Shown piece by piece: positions 1 through 6,480 of a stretch of DNA of 9,321 nucleotides. This DNA is from Candidatus Egaibacter danicus (GTDB lineage Bacteria > Pseudomonadota > Gammaproteobacteria > Burkholderiales > Burkholderiaceae). The notes beneath the pieces were generated by a model. That model saw only the letters and a program-made list of their open reading frames with translations. It was not told the DNA's origin and ran no database searches. Where the stretch lies: contig JAABRC010000048.1 of assembly GCA_011391115.1 (NCBI GenBank), positions 1 to 9,321 of the forward strand, in the 5' to 3' direction. Numbering within the stretch: position 1 is the first letter of the stretch; each line of letters begins with the position of its first letter. The position numbers were made by a program, and so were the translations under genes.

Positions 1-719
1 GATTCATCGTTACCTGTTGGATGAATTGACGTTGACAAATCTCCCTGTGCCATCTGATCTGCAACCTGCACGGCATGGTTCATGGGTTGTACCAGGCGAC
101 GGGTCAGCCACAATGCTGCGAGTACCATGACCACGGTTGCTAGGCTCAGCGCTGCAATGACCTGCACCCTGGCGCTTCTGACATTGCCTTGCGTGATTGC
201 ATTCTGTGCAATGCCCTCTTTCTCGATGGCGTCAGACTGATCACCCATCTGTTTCTCCAGATCAGAGAATGTTTTCTGAAAGTCCGGCACAGCCGCCTGT
301 GCCGAAGCGGCGTCCTTCAATGCCAATTTTTGTACATTGGCAGCTGATTCCGTGTATTTTTTGACCAGTGGGAGGGTGTTGCTCACGACGGCCTTGACTT
401 CAGCCGAGAGTGGCAGAGCCCCAAGATCTCCCAGAGCCTTGTCGAATTTCGCCGTGTGCTCCTTCAGGCCCTCTTGCGCTTCCTTGAGTTGAGCGTCATC
501 TTTACTGACCGCACCGAACAAGGCCAACAGTACATCGCCGCGCACGGCATCGTGCATCATGTCTGCCTCCTGGCTGCTCTGAAGAGCCAGACTCATGGTG
601 ACGGTCTCGTCAAGGGAGCCTGCCAGCTTGTTGGAGCTGAGAAGGCCGATGCCGCCAACCAGGGCTGCAGCCAGCGCGCCACCCAGGCCCAAAGCGAGAA
701 TCTGGTTGCGAAGTTTCAC
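1..719 (-). CDS. Methyl-accepting chemotaxis protein, N-terminal part (cut by window edge)
   Basis: Read from the complement, this open frame gives about 239 residues with a chemoreceptor layout. A short N-terminus (MKLRNQILALGLGGALAAAL) forms TM1. A helical, polar periplasmic domain of about 160 residues follows, like the four-helix-bundle class, then TM2 (roughly residues 190-212, VQVIAALSLATVVMVLAALW). A HAMP start (RRLVQPMNHAVQVADQMAQGDLS) comes next and is lost at the left edge. The cytoplasmic methylation and CheA/CheW-signalling region must lie outside the window. The start is GTG at 719, preceded by GAGG with a 7-nt spacer. An in-frame TGA at 729-731 rules out a start further upstream. 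Chemoreceptors sense ligands at the inner membrane and control CheA. The ligand cannot be told from sequence. A histidine kinase with HAMP is possible in principle, but the N-terminal pattern is that of a chemoreceptor. Confidence 0.85.
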   Translation of the reverse strand, partial: MKLRNQILALGLGGALAAALVGGIGLLSSNKLAGSLDETVTMSLALQSSQEADMMHDAVRGDVLLALFGAVSKDDAQLKEAQEGLKEHTAKFDKALGDLGALPLSAEVKAVVSNTLPLVKKYTESAANVQKLALKDAASAQAAVPDFQKTFSDLEKQMGDQSDAIEKEGIAQNAITQGNVRSARVQVIAALSLATVVMVLAALWLTRRLVQPMNHAVQVADQMAQGDLSTSIHPTGNDE

Positions 720-726
720 GGTAATA

Positions 727-730
727 CCTC
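727..730 (-). promoter_or_regulatory. Ribosome binding site of the chemoreceptor gene
   Basis: On the minus strand GAGG stands 7 nt before the GTG codon at 719-717. It overlaps the in-frame TGA at 731-729, so this site fixes the non-ATG start. Confidence 0.7.
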
Positions 731-748
731 AAGTAAATTGTCCGTAGA

Positions 749-774
749 TTTTCGGACTGCCCTGCCGGGCTTTA
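749..774 (-). promoter_or_regulatory. Candidate sigma-28 (FliA) promoter for the chemoreceptor gene
   Basis: On the minus strand TAAAG (774-770) and TCCGAAAA (756-749) are separated by 14 nt counted from the end of TAAA. The enterobacterial FliA consensus is TAAA-N15-GCCGATAA, so the -10 matches 6 of 8 and the spacer is one base short. The start of transcription would lie about 20-25 nt before the GTG at 719. Chemoreceptor genes are classic FliA targets, which raises the prior. The site overlaps two small inverted repeats (GTCCG/CGGAC at 740-757 and CCCTGC/GCAGGG at 760-781). Confidence 0.4.
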
Positions 775-833
775 AGCAGGGAAAAAGATCAGAAGAACCG
801 TGCTATTCACCGCCTGACCCGGCCGTCACGAAG

Positions 834-2873
834 TCAATGCGCAGGCCGTACCGACGGAAGATCCATGGGAATGGTGGCAAACAGCGACTCGCGCACTTCA
901 CCGCGGGATGGCGTGTGGCTACGCCCGGCCGCGTGGCCCACGTGGGTGAGATCGGCTTGCGGCGCCGGGCGGCCCAACAGGAAGCCCTGAAATTCATTGC
1001 AACCGAGCTCCTGCAGGGCGAGCATCTGGGTTCGGGTTTCAACCCCTTCAGCGTTGACATGCATGTTGAGTGAGTGCGCCAGGGTGATGATGGAGCGGAC
1101 GATCACGGCGACCTTGGGATCGTTTGTCAGATTCCTGGTGAACACCTGATCAATCTTGAGCTTGTCGAACGGGAAGCGCCATAGGTAGGCGAGGCTCGAA
1201 TACCCAGTGCCAAAGTCATCCATGGCAATTGACACCCCCAATGCCGCCAGTTGACGCAGTGTCTCCATGATTTGATCTGAATTGGTCATCAGAAGAGATT
1301 CTGTGATCTCCAGCCCCAGCCGTTGCGCGGGAAGCCCACTATCCTGGAGCGACCGCGCAACCTGTTTGACCAATTTTCCGCCAGCAAACTGATTGGCAGA
1401 CAGATTGACGGCCACGGTGAGGGTGTGCGGCCAGCTTTGGGCATCTTTGCAGGCCTTGCGCAACACCCACAAACCAATGTCGTCTATCAGCCCCGTTTCT
1501 TCGGCTAACGGAATGAATTCGCCGGGCGACACCATGCCGCGTGTGGGGTGCTTCCATCGAACCAGGGCCTCGTAACCCACCAGCAGGTCGCCATCGTTGC
1601 CGTACTGGGGCTGGTAGTAGACCATCAGCTGGTCTGAGGAAATAGCCTGTCGCAGGTCACGTGTGAGTTCGCGCTTGGCCTGCATCTGACGATCCAGCAG
1701 GTCGTCATAAAAAGCAAACGTGCCCCGCCCCACGGCCTTGGCGCGATACAGCGCCTGATCGGCCTTGCTCATCAGGTCGTCCGCGTCCGCTCCATCGGAC
1801 CCGTTCAACACGATGCCGATACTTCCGCCGCACCGTACCTGATGGCCAGACAACTCGATGGGAACCGCCAGAGCCTCCCCGATCCGCTTGGCAAAAGGCG
1901 AAACCGAAGCTTGTGTCGCCTGCCCAATCAACAGGATGGCGAATTCGTCGCCACCCAGGCGGGCAACCCTGTCGCCTTCCCGCAGGCAAGCTTTCAGCCG
2001 CTGGGCGGTGAGTCGCAGGACCTCGTCGCCCAGAGTGTGACCCAACGAATCGTTCACCTCCTTGAAGTGATCCAGATCGATGCGCAACAGTGAAAAAACA
2101 GCTCCCCGATGGGACTTGCGCTGGACGGCCTGACCGAGTGCTTCATTGAAACTGGCCCGGTTCATGGTGCCACTGAGCACATCATGGTGCGCGAGATAGC
2201 GTATCTTTTCCTCGGCCTTGCGCTGCTTGCGCAAGCGAACCACATACTGCCAGGTGGCCACGGAGCCAATCAACGACAACAGGATCGCCACGACGGCGGC
2301 AATACGGGTGAGGCCTTCTTCAGCATTGGCAGCCCGCTGGGTTTGATCTACATGGACTTCGACCACGCCCAATACCTTTCCCTCAAAGAGCACGGGCAGA
2401 TAGACCTCACCATAGACCGTTGGCCCACCTGACCAGGGCTCTCGCTGAAGGGCGACATAACGTGTGCCACCCAGAACCTGTTTGCGGATGCCTGCCTTGC
2501 TGCCATCTGCGGCCCGGTCACCGATGCCGTTCTTGAAGCTGTCGTAGGAAGGGATATCCGGTTTCTCCAGGTCGTCCGACATCAGGAGCAAACGGCCGCT
2601 TGGGTCGAACAGCCGGAAGTCAAACACGTCGTTGACCCTGCGCAGGTGCATCAGGCGCTCTCGTGCAACTGGCGTGAGTTGACCCGTGGAAAAAATGGAG
2701 TCGAGGCTGGGTACGGTCTGGCTGAACAGCTGTGACCAGCGGATGGCAGACTGCTCGGCGTCCTGCTTCAGTTGGCGGCTCGATTCCTGTCGCGATATCC
2801 CGCCCATCACGACTAGGGTCAGGACAAAAACGGCGATCCAGATCAGGGCCGATTTCCAGTCAGCTTTCCTCAT
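834..2873 (-). CDS. Membrane-anchored GGDEF-EAL protein (c-di-GMP cyclase/phosphodiesterase)
   Basis: This 679-residue protein (from ATG 2873) has TM1 at about residues 8-25 and a periplasmic sensor domain at about 26-187. The sensor contains a short PAS/Cache-like stretch (FDFRLFDPSGRLLLMSDD). TM2 spans about 189-210, followed by GGDEF (about 225-390) and EAL (about 400-645). The cyclase motif GGDEF (307-311) is intact, and an inhibitory I-site RxxD (R298-D301) lies five residues before it. EAL residues also look intact: YEALVRW (E435), VNLSANQF (N490), EITES (E522/E525), DDFGTGYSS (552-560), KLKID (K571-D575), AEGVE and QGFLLGRP. Both activities are therefore possible, and which one dominates cannot be read from sequence. 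About 30 unassigned residues follow EAL. The frame stays open to a GTG at 3029 (731 aa), but that would run across the trp promoter and puts a charged tail before TM1. The shorter start is preferred, although its GAGG is 13 nt away. The chemoreceptor gene lies 114 nt downstream. Confidence 0.9.
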   Translation of the reverse strand: MRKADWKSALIWIAVFVLTLVVMGGISRQESSRQLKQDAEQSAIRWSQLFSQTVPSLDSIFSTGQLTPVARERLMHLRRVNDVFDFRLFDPSGRLLLMSDDLEKPDIPSYDSFKNGIGDRAADGSKAGIRKQVLGGTRYVALQREPWSGGPTVYGEVYLPVLFEGKVLGVVEVHVDQTQRAANAEEGLTRIAAVVAILLSLIGSVATWQYVVRLRKQRKAEEKIRYLAHHDVLSGTMNRASFNEALGQAVQRKSHRGAVFSLLRIDLDHFKEVNDSLGHTLGDEVLRLTAQRLKACLREGDRVARLGGDEFAILLIGQATQASVSPFAKRIGEALAVPIELSGHQVRCGGSIGIVLNGSDGADADDLMSKADQALYRAKAVGRGTFAFYDDLLDRQMQAKRELTRDLRQAISSDQLMVYYQPQYGNDGDLLVGYEALVRWKHPTRGMVSPGEFIPLAEETGLIDDIGLWVLRKACKDAQSWPHTLTVAVNLSANQFAGGKLVKQVARSLQDSGLPAQRLGLEITESLLMTNSDQIMETLRQLAALGVSIAMDDFGTGYSSLAYLWRFPFDKLKIDQVFTRNLTNDPKVAVIVRSIITLAHSLNMHVNAEGVETRTQMLALQELGCNEFQGFLLGRPAPQADLTHVGHAAGRSHTPSRGEVRESLFATIPMDLPSVRPAH

Positions 2874-2965
2874 GACGAAGTCGGCGCCTCGTCGCGAATG
2901 TTGTTCATGTCTTGCAATCAGGGTTTCGCTTGTAGGAATTTTCGGCATCTGGCGTGCAAACTTAA

Positions 2966-2989
2966 GCCGGAAAAACGGGGTTTTCCGGC
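2966..2989. repeat. Perfect 9-bp inverted repeat in the divergent promoter region
   Basis: GCCGGAAAA (2966-2974) and TTTTCCGGC (2981-2989) are exact reverse complements around a 6-nt centre, ACGGGG. The right arm lies where the -35 element of the trp promoter would be. It could be a protein binding site for either divergent gene. It could also be a terminator for leftward or rightward readthrough; on the plus strand it is followed by a T-rich stretch, AGTCTTTTGTCTTTG. No regulator can be named from this. Confidence 0.6.
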
Positions 2990-3002
2990 AGTCTTTTGTC
3001 TT

Positions 3003-3018
3003 TGCTACACTGTTGCCA
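3003..3018 (+). promoter_or_regulatory. Extended -10 promoter of the trp operon
   Basis: TGC directly followed by TACACT (3006-3011) matches the extended -10 form TGn-TATAAT at 4 of 6 hexamer bases. With the hexamer at -12 to -7, transcription would start at 3018. No good -35 is present; the best 17-nt spacing gives TTCCGG at 2983-2988, inside the inverted repeat arm. This fits a promoter that depends on the extended -10 or is regulated through the palindrome. Confidence 0.5.
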
Positions 3019-3101
3019 TGTTCATTCACCGCACGATCATCACGGGGTTTAGCGACCGGGGAGCCTGGCCCTGGCGTCAGCCATCCGTCGTGTGCCGTTG
3101 A
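3018..3101 (+). CDS. trpL: trp leader peptide (trpL), 27 aa, with a Trp-Pro-Trp motif
   Basis: ATG 3018 opens a 27-codon frame ending in TGA at 3099-3101. It begins MFIHRTIITG and carries Trp codons 17 and 19 (GAWPWRQ; TGG at 3066-3068 and 3072-3074). Two Trp in 27 codons directly upstream of trpE is the hallmark of a leader peptide that senses charged tRNA-Trp by ribosome stalling. No Shine-Dalgarno sequence precedes the ATG. Its A coincides with the predicted transcription start, suggesting a leaderless message, as I recall for trpL of Sinorhizobium meliloti. The stop codon is 110 nt before the chosen trpE start, and several hairpins lie between. The frame also stays open upstream to 2898, but those codons precede the promoter. 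Translation is inferred, not shown. Confidence 0.6.
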   Translation: MFIHRTIITGFSDRGAWPWRQPSVVCR

Positions 3102-3104
3102 TTT

Positions 3105-3133
3105 GCACCAGTTGACTAACCGTCACTGAGTGC
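3105..3133 (+). promoter_or_regulatory. Leader hairpin after trpL (possible attenuator element)
   Basis: GCACCAGTTGAC (3105-3116) pairs with GTCACTGAGTGC (3122-3133) over 11 bp, with single-base bulges at T3113 and A3129 and a 5-nt loop (TAACC). It begins 3 nt after the trpL stop. Its CCAG (3108-3111) could instead pair with either CTGG overlapping the leader Trp codons (3065-3068, 3071-3074). This resembles the 1:2 versus 2:3 switching of classical attenuators. The mechanism is inferred. Confidence 0.45.
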
Positions 3134-3138
3134 TTCGC

Positions 3139-3190
3139 GCCCCCCAATCCGGGGCATTGAATTGAATGAACGCCCTGCAGCAGCGGGGTG
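3139..3190 (+). promoter_or_regulatory. Two GC-rich hairpins between the trp leader hairpin and the trpE ribosome binding site
   Basis: Hairpin one is GCCCC (3139-3143) with GGGGC (3151-3155), with a 7-nt loop. Hairpin two is CGCCCTGC (3171-3178) with GCGGGGTG (3183-3190), 8 bp including two G-T pairs and an AGCA loop. The C-run of the first could also pair with the G-run of the second, and GGGGC of the first with GCCC at 3172-3175, so the two are potentially exclusive. Neither is followed by a U-run, so an intrinsic terminator is not supported. Control of trpE translation or Rho access is possible. Confidence 0.35.
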
Positions 3191-3197
3191 AGCGAGT

Positions 3198-3202
3198 GGA
3201 GG
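3198..3202 (+). promoter_or_regulatory. Ribosome binding site that decides the trpE start
   Basis: GGAGG lies 8 nt before TTG 3211, which begins (M)ITELEFKSL, the N-terminus usual for betaproteobacterial TrpE. The in-frame ATG at 3166 has no good site in front, and its 15 extra residues (MNALQQRGERVEALT) are not typical of the family. AGGCTC at 3200-3205, overlapping this site, is exactly complementary to GAGCCT at 3061-3066 just before the first leader Trp codon. Confidence 0.7.
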
Positions 3203-3210
3203 CTCTTACC

Positions 3211-4722
3211 TTGATTACCGAACTTGAATTCAAAAGCCTGAGTGCGCAGGGCTTTAACCGCATTCCGCTGATGGCGGAAGCCTTTGCGGACCTGGAAACG
3301 CCCTTGTCCCTGTACCTGAAGCTGGCGTTTTCCAAAGACGGCGGTAAATACAGCTTTTTGCTGGAGTCTGTGGTTGGCGGCGAGCGGTTTGGCCGCTACA
3401 GCTTTATTGGTCTTCCGGCCAGAACCCTGGTGCGATCCAGCGGCTTTGGTGCCGATGCAATAACCGAAGTCGTCAAAGACGGCAAAGTGGTGGAGACATC
3501 ACACCAGAATCCGCTGGATTTCATTGCTGACTATCAAAAGCGCTTCAAGGTTGCGCTGAGACCAGGCCTGCCGCGATTTTGTGGTGGCCTGGCCGGATAT
3601 TTTGGTTATGACACGGTGCGCTACATCGAAAAGAAGCTGGAGCAAACCTGCCCACCCGACACGCTGGGCTGCCCGGACATCCTGCTGTTGCAGTGTGAAG
3701 AGCTGGCGGTGATCGACAACCTGTCGGGTAAGCTTTACCTCATCGTCTATGCCGACCCTGGTCAGCCCGAGGCCTATGCGAACGCCAAAAAGCGCCTGCG
3801 GGATCTGCGGGAGCAGCTCAAGTACTCGGTGAGTGCGCCTGTCGTCAAGCCCACACAAACCTACCCGGCCGAGCGTGACTTTGCCAAGGCAGACTACATC
3901 GCGGCCGTGGAGCGCGCCAAGGAGATGATTGCTGGCGGTGACTTCATGCAGGTGCAGGTGGGGCAGCGCATCAAGAAGCGCTATACCGAGTCGCCGCTGT
4001 CGCTCTACCGGGCGCTGCGTTCGCTGAACCCCAGCCCCTACATGTATTACTACCATTTTGGTGACTTTCATGTGGTAGGTGCATCGCCCGAGATTCTGGT
4101 TCGCCAGGAAATGATTCAGGCGGACGGGCAGACGGAGCAAAAAATCACCATTCGCCCGCTGGCGGGCACCAGACCGCGCGGTGCGACACCGGAGAAAGAC
4201 AAGGCGGCCGAGGCGGAGCTGATCAACGACCCCAAAGAGCGGGCCGAACATGTGATGTTGATTGACCTGGCGCGCAATGACATTGGACGCATTGCCAAGA
4301 TCGGTACAGTGAAGGTGACCGAAGCCTTTGCGGTTGAGCGATACAGCCATGTGATGCATATCGTGAGCAATGTTGAGGGTGCGTTGCTCGATGGCATGAC
4401 CAGTATGGACGTTCTGAAAGCCACCTTCCCGGCCGGCACGCTGACCGGCGCGCCGAAGGTACATGCGATGGAAGTGATTGACCAGTTGGAGCCCACCAAG
4501 CGTGGTTTGTACGGTGGCGCTTGCGGTTACCTGAGCTTTGCGGGTGACATGGACGTGGCGATTGCCATTCGCACCGGCATCATCAAGGATCAGACGCTGT
4601 ACGTGCAGGCGGCGGCCGGTGTGGTGGCCGACTCCGTGCCCGAGCTGGAGTGGAGAGAGACGGAGGCCAAGGCGCGGGCCTTGTTGCGGGCATCCGAACT
4701 GGTTGAAGAAGGGCTGGAGTGA
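3211..4722 (+). CDS. trpE: Anthranilate synthase component I
   Basis: TrpE converts chorismate to anthranilate using ammonia delivered by TrpG, the committed step to tryptophan, in the cytoplasm. The 503-residue protein is full length for the family. The N-terminal domain holds the Trp feedback motif LLES (50-53), and NPSPYM (273-278) also lines the allosteric site, so feedback inhibition by Trp is expected. The chorismate-binding domain carries [13 protein letters not shown] (312-324), [18 protein letters not shown] (343-360), [11 protein letters not shown] (406-416), [10 protein letters not shown] (434-443) and [13 protein letters not shown] (476-488). TTG 3211 with GGAGG is preferred over ATG 3166. 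Expression is probably controlled by the trpL leader upstream. trpG follows 5 nt after the stop. Aminodeoxychorismate synthase (PabB) is the alternative; the Trp-binding motifs and the neighbouring trpG and trpD argue against it. Confidence 0.96.
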   Translation: MITELEFKSLSAQGFNRIPLMAEAFADLETPLSLYLKLAFSKDGGKYSFLLESVVGGERFGRYSFIGLPARTLVRSSGFGADAITEVVKDGKVVETSHQNPLDFIADYQKRFKVALRPGLPRFCGGLAGYFGYDTVRYIEKKLEQTCPPDTLGCPDILLLQCEELAVIDNLSGKLYLIVYADPGQPEAYANAKKRLRDLREQLKYSVSAPVVKPTQTYPAERDFAKADYIAAVERAKEMIAGGDFMQVQVGQRIKKRYTESPLSLYRALRSLNPSPYMYYYHFGDFHVVGASPEILVRQEMIQADGQTEQKITIRPLAGTRPRGATPEKDKAAEAELINDPKERAEHVMLIDLARNDIGRIAKIGTVKVTEAFAVERYSHVMHIVSNVEGALLDGMTSMDVLKATFPAGTLTGAPKVHAMEVIDQLEPTKRGLYGGACGYLSFAGDMDVAIAIRTGIIKDQTLYVQAAAGVVADSVPELEWRETEAKARALLRASELVEEGLE

Positions 4723-4727
4723 ACGCC

Positions 4728-5327
4728 ATGGCAAATCCATCCAACTCAAAAATCCGGTTGTTGATGATCGACAACTACGACAGCTTCACCTACAACATCG
4801 TCCAGTATTTTGGCGAGCTGGGCGCGGAAGTTGAAGTGTTCCGCAACGACGAAATCACCGTGGAAGGCATTGCCGCACGCCAGCCGGACCGGCTGGTGGT
4901 GTCGCCCGGGCCGTGTTCACCGGCCGAGGCGGGTATTTCGGTTGCGGCCATTCAGCACTTCATGGGCAAGCTGCCGATTTTGGGCGTGTGCCTGGGGCAT
5001 CAGGCCATTGGCGCGGCGCTGGGTGGCAAGATCGTTCGCGCGCAGCAGCTGATGCACGGTAAAACCAGCGTCATCACCACCACGCAGGAGGGCGTTTTTG
5101 CGGGCTTGCCCAGGCAATTCACCGTGAACCGGTACCATTCACTGGCGATTGAGCGCGCCAGCTGCCCGGCGGAGCTGGCCGTAACCGCGTGGACTGACGA
5201 TGGTGAAATCATGGGGGTGCGTCACAAGTCCCTGCCGCAAAGCGCACGGATGGAAGGTGTGCAGTTTCACCCCGAGTCGATTCTGACCGAGCACGGGCAT
5301 GCCATACTGAAAAATTTCCTGCAGTAG
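4728..5327 (+). CDS. trpG: Anthranilate synthase component II (glutamine amidotransferase)
   Basis: This class I glutamine amidotransferase of 199 residues hydrolyses glutamine and passes ammonia to TrpE. Family motifs are [13 protein letters not shown] (11-23), [13 protein letters not shown] (57-69), the nucleophile loop LGVCLGHQ (Cys88) and the catalytic His181/Glu183 in VQFHPES. ATG 4728 is chosen because GGAG (4716-4719) stands 8 nt before it. A GTG at 4719 overlapping the trpE stop is the alternative. The 5-nt gap to trpE indicates translational coupling and equal production of the two subunits. As in many bacteria, this subunit could also serve PabB in folate synthesis; no separate pabA is seen here. 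The sequence ends NFLQ, followed at once by a dispersed repeat. Confidence 0.95.
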   Translation: MANPSNSKIRLLMIDNYDSFTYNIVQYFGELGAEVEVFRNDEITVEGIAARQPDRLVVSPGPCSPAEAGISVAAIQHFMGKLPILGVCLGHQAIGAALGGKIVRAQQLMHGKTSVITTTQEGVFAGLPRQFTVNRYHSLAIERASCPAELAVTAWTDDGEIMGVRHKSLPQSARMEGVQFHPESILTEHGHAILKNFLQ

Positions 5328-5383
5328 TTGCTATATATTTAATAGCTGGTTACGCATATTTCTAGAGGGTTAGAGGCCAAAAT
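5328..5383 (+). repeat. Dispersed 56-bp repeat, copy A, filling the trpG-ltaE gap
   Basis: It begins TTGCTATATATTTAATAGCT and ends TAGAGGCCAAAAT. It aligns without gaps to copy B at 6812-6867 with 40 of 56 identities, the ends being best conserved. GCTAT (5330-5334) and ATAGC (5342-5346) form a small inverted repeat. The copy begins at the base after the trpG stop, and its last two bases are the first two of the ltaE ATG. Its GAGG (5373-5376), 5 nt before the ATG, serves as the ltaE ribosome binding site. From memory, similar short repeats are frequent in Comamonadaceae; this could not be checked. Confidence 0.75.
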
Positions 5384-6452
5384 GACCACTATTGTTGACC
5401 TGCGCAGTGATACCGTCACCCACCCCACGCCCGCCATGTGGGAGGCGATGATGACGGCGCCGCTGGGCGACGATGTGTTTGGCGGCGACCCCAGTGTCAA
5501 CGCCCTGCAGGACAAGCTGGCCGCCATGCTGGGCTTTCAAGACGCGCTGTTTGTGCCTACCGGCACGCAGAGCAACTTTTGTGGCATCCTGAGCCATTGC
5601 CAGCGGGGCGATGAGTACATCGTGGGCCAGTTCGCCCACTGCTACCGCTGGGAAGGCGGTGGCGCCGCCGTGTTTGGCAGCGTGCAGCCGCAGCCGCTGG
5701 AGCATCAACCGGACGGTACGCTGTTGCTCTCAGACATAGCAGCTGCCATCAAACCCGACGATGCGCATTTCGCCCGCACCCGATTGCTGGCGCTGGAAAA
5801 TACGCTGGGCGGCAAGCTGTTGCCGTTCGATTATGTGCAGCAAGCGACACAGCTGGCATTGGATAAAGGGTTGATGCGACACCTGGATGGAGCCCGACTG
5901 TTCAATGCGGCAGTGGCCCAGGCCTCGCAGGCTTCAGGAAAAAAACTGGCCCCAACTGCGCAAGCCGCGATTGCCGAGGCACGACGCATTGCCCAATGTT
6001 TTGACAGCGTTTCCGTGTGTCTGAGCAAAGGTCTGGGTGCACCGGTGGGCTCAGTCTTGTGCGGCAGCCGTGAATTCATCGCCCGCGCGCATCGCATCCG
6101 CAAAATGGCCGGTGGCGGCATGCGTCAGGCTGGCGTGCTGGCGGCTGCCGGAACCTACGCGCTCGACCATCACGTGGCGCGGCTGGCCGATGACCACGCA
6201 CTGGCGCAGCGGCTGGCCAGCGGGTTGCAGGGCGTTGAAGGCCTGCAGGTGGAGCAGCCTCACACCAACATCGTGTTTGTTGATCTGGTGGGTTCCGCCA
6301 AGGCGCGCTCGGCCGATTTGATGCCGTACCTGAAAGCGCATGGCATTCTGGCCACCGGCTTGTACCGTCTGCGTTTTGTGACGCATCTGGATGTGGATGC
6401 AGCCGGGGTGGACCGGGCCATCACCGTCATCCGCGAATATTTCTCGGCCTGA
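5382..6452 (+). CDS. ltaE: Low-specificity L-threonine aldolase
   Basis: This PLP enzyme of fold type I cleaves L-threonine and L-allo-threonine to glycine and acetaldehyde, or runs in reverse. It has 356 residues, slightly longer than E. coli LtaE. The N-terminus is typical ([18 protein letters not shown], then [12 protein letters not shown]). His86 ([13 protein letters not shown]) matches the histidine that stacks on PLP. HLDGAR (167-172) holds the aspartate that contacts the pyridine nitrogen. Lys216 in [14 protein letters not shown] is the Schiff-base lysine. [12 protein letters not shown] (240-251) is also a family block. The start is ATG 5382 with GAGG from the repeat. It lies co-directionally inside the trp operon, and the exporter gene follows after 28 nt. 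Its role there is unclear; a link to Thr/Gly/Ser pools is inference. Stereospecificity cannot be predicted. Confidence 0.93.
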   Translation: MTTIVDLRSDTVTHPTPAMWEAMMTAPLGDDVFGGDPSVNALQDKLAAMLGFQDALFVPTGTQSNFCGILSHCQRGDEYIVGQFAHCYRWEGGGAAVFGSVQPQPLEHQPDGTLLLSDIAAAIKPDDAHFARTRLLALENTLGGKLLPFDYVQQATQLALDKGLMRHLDGARLFNAAVAQASQASGKKLAPTAQAAIAEARRIAQCFDSVSVCLSKGLGAPVGSVLCGSREFIARAHRIRKMAGGGMRQAGVLAAAGTYALDHHVARLADDHALAQRLASGLQGVEGLQVEQPHTNIVFVDLVGSAKARSADLMPYLKAHGILATGLYRLRFVTHLDVDAAGVDRAITVIREYFSA

Positions 6453-6480
6453 CGACCCAACTTTCTCAAGGAGCGAACCC

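Noticed and set aside
760..781. CCCTGC/GCAGGG hairpin as terminator of the GGDEF-EAL gene
   Set aside because: On the minus strand the stem is preceded, not followed, by the T-run; on the plus strand it is followed by A's. It does not fit an intrinsic terminator in either direction.
456..1073. Plus-strand open frame of 205 codons across the chemoreceptor/GGDEF-EAL junction
   Set aside because: It runs antisense to two well-supported genes and its product has no domain character.
3139..3160. GCCCC/GGGGC hairpin as the classical intrinsic attenuator terminator
   Set aside because: The sequence after the stem is ATTGAATTGAATG, without a U-run, so the intrinsic terminator reading is not supported.
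4661..4672. GGAGGCCAAGG in trpE as a repeat end
   Set aside because: It encodes the conserved ETEAKA block of TrpE, so the resemblance is coincidental.
3499..4749. Long minus-strand open frame of 416 codons opposite trpE
   Set aside because: Shadow of the GC-rich trpE coding strand; its translation shows no recognisable domain, and trpE itself is unmistakable.
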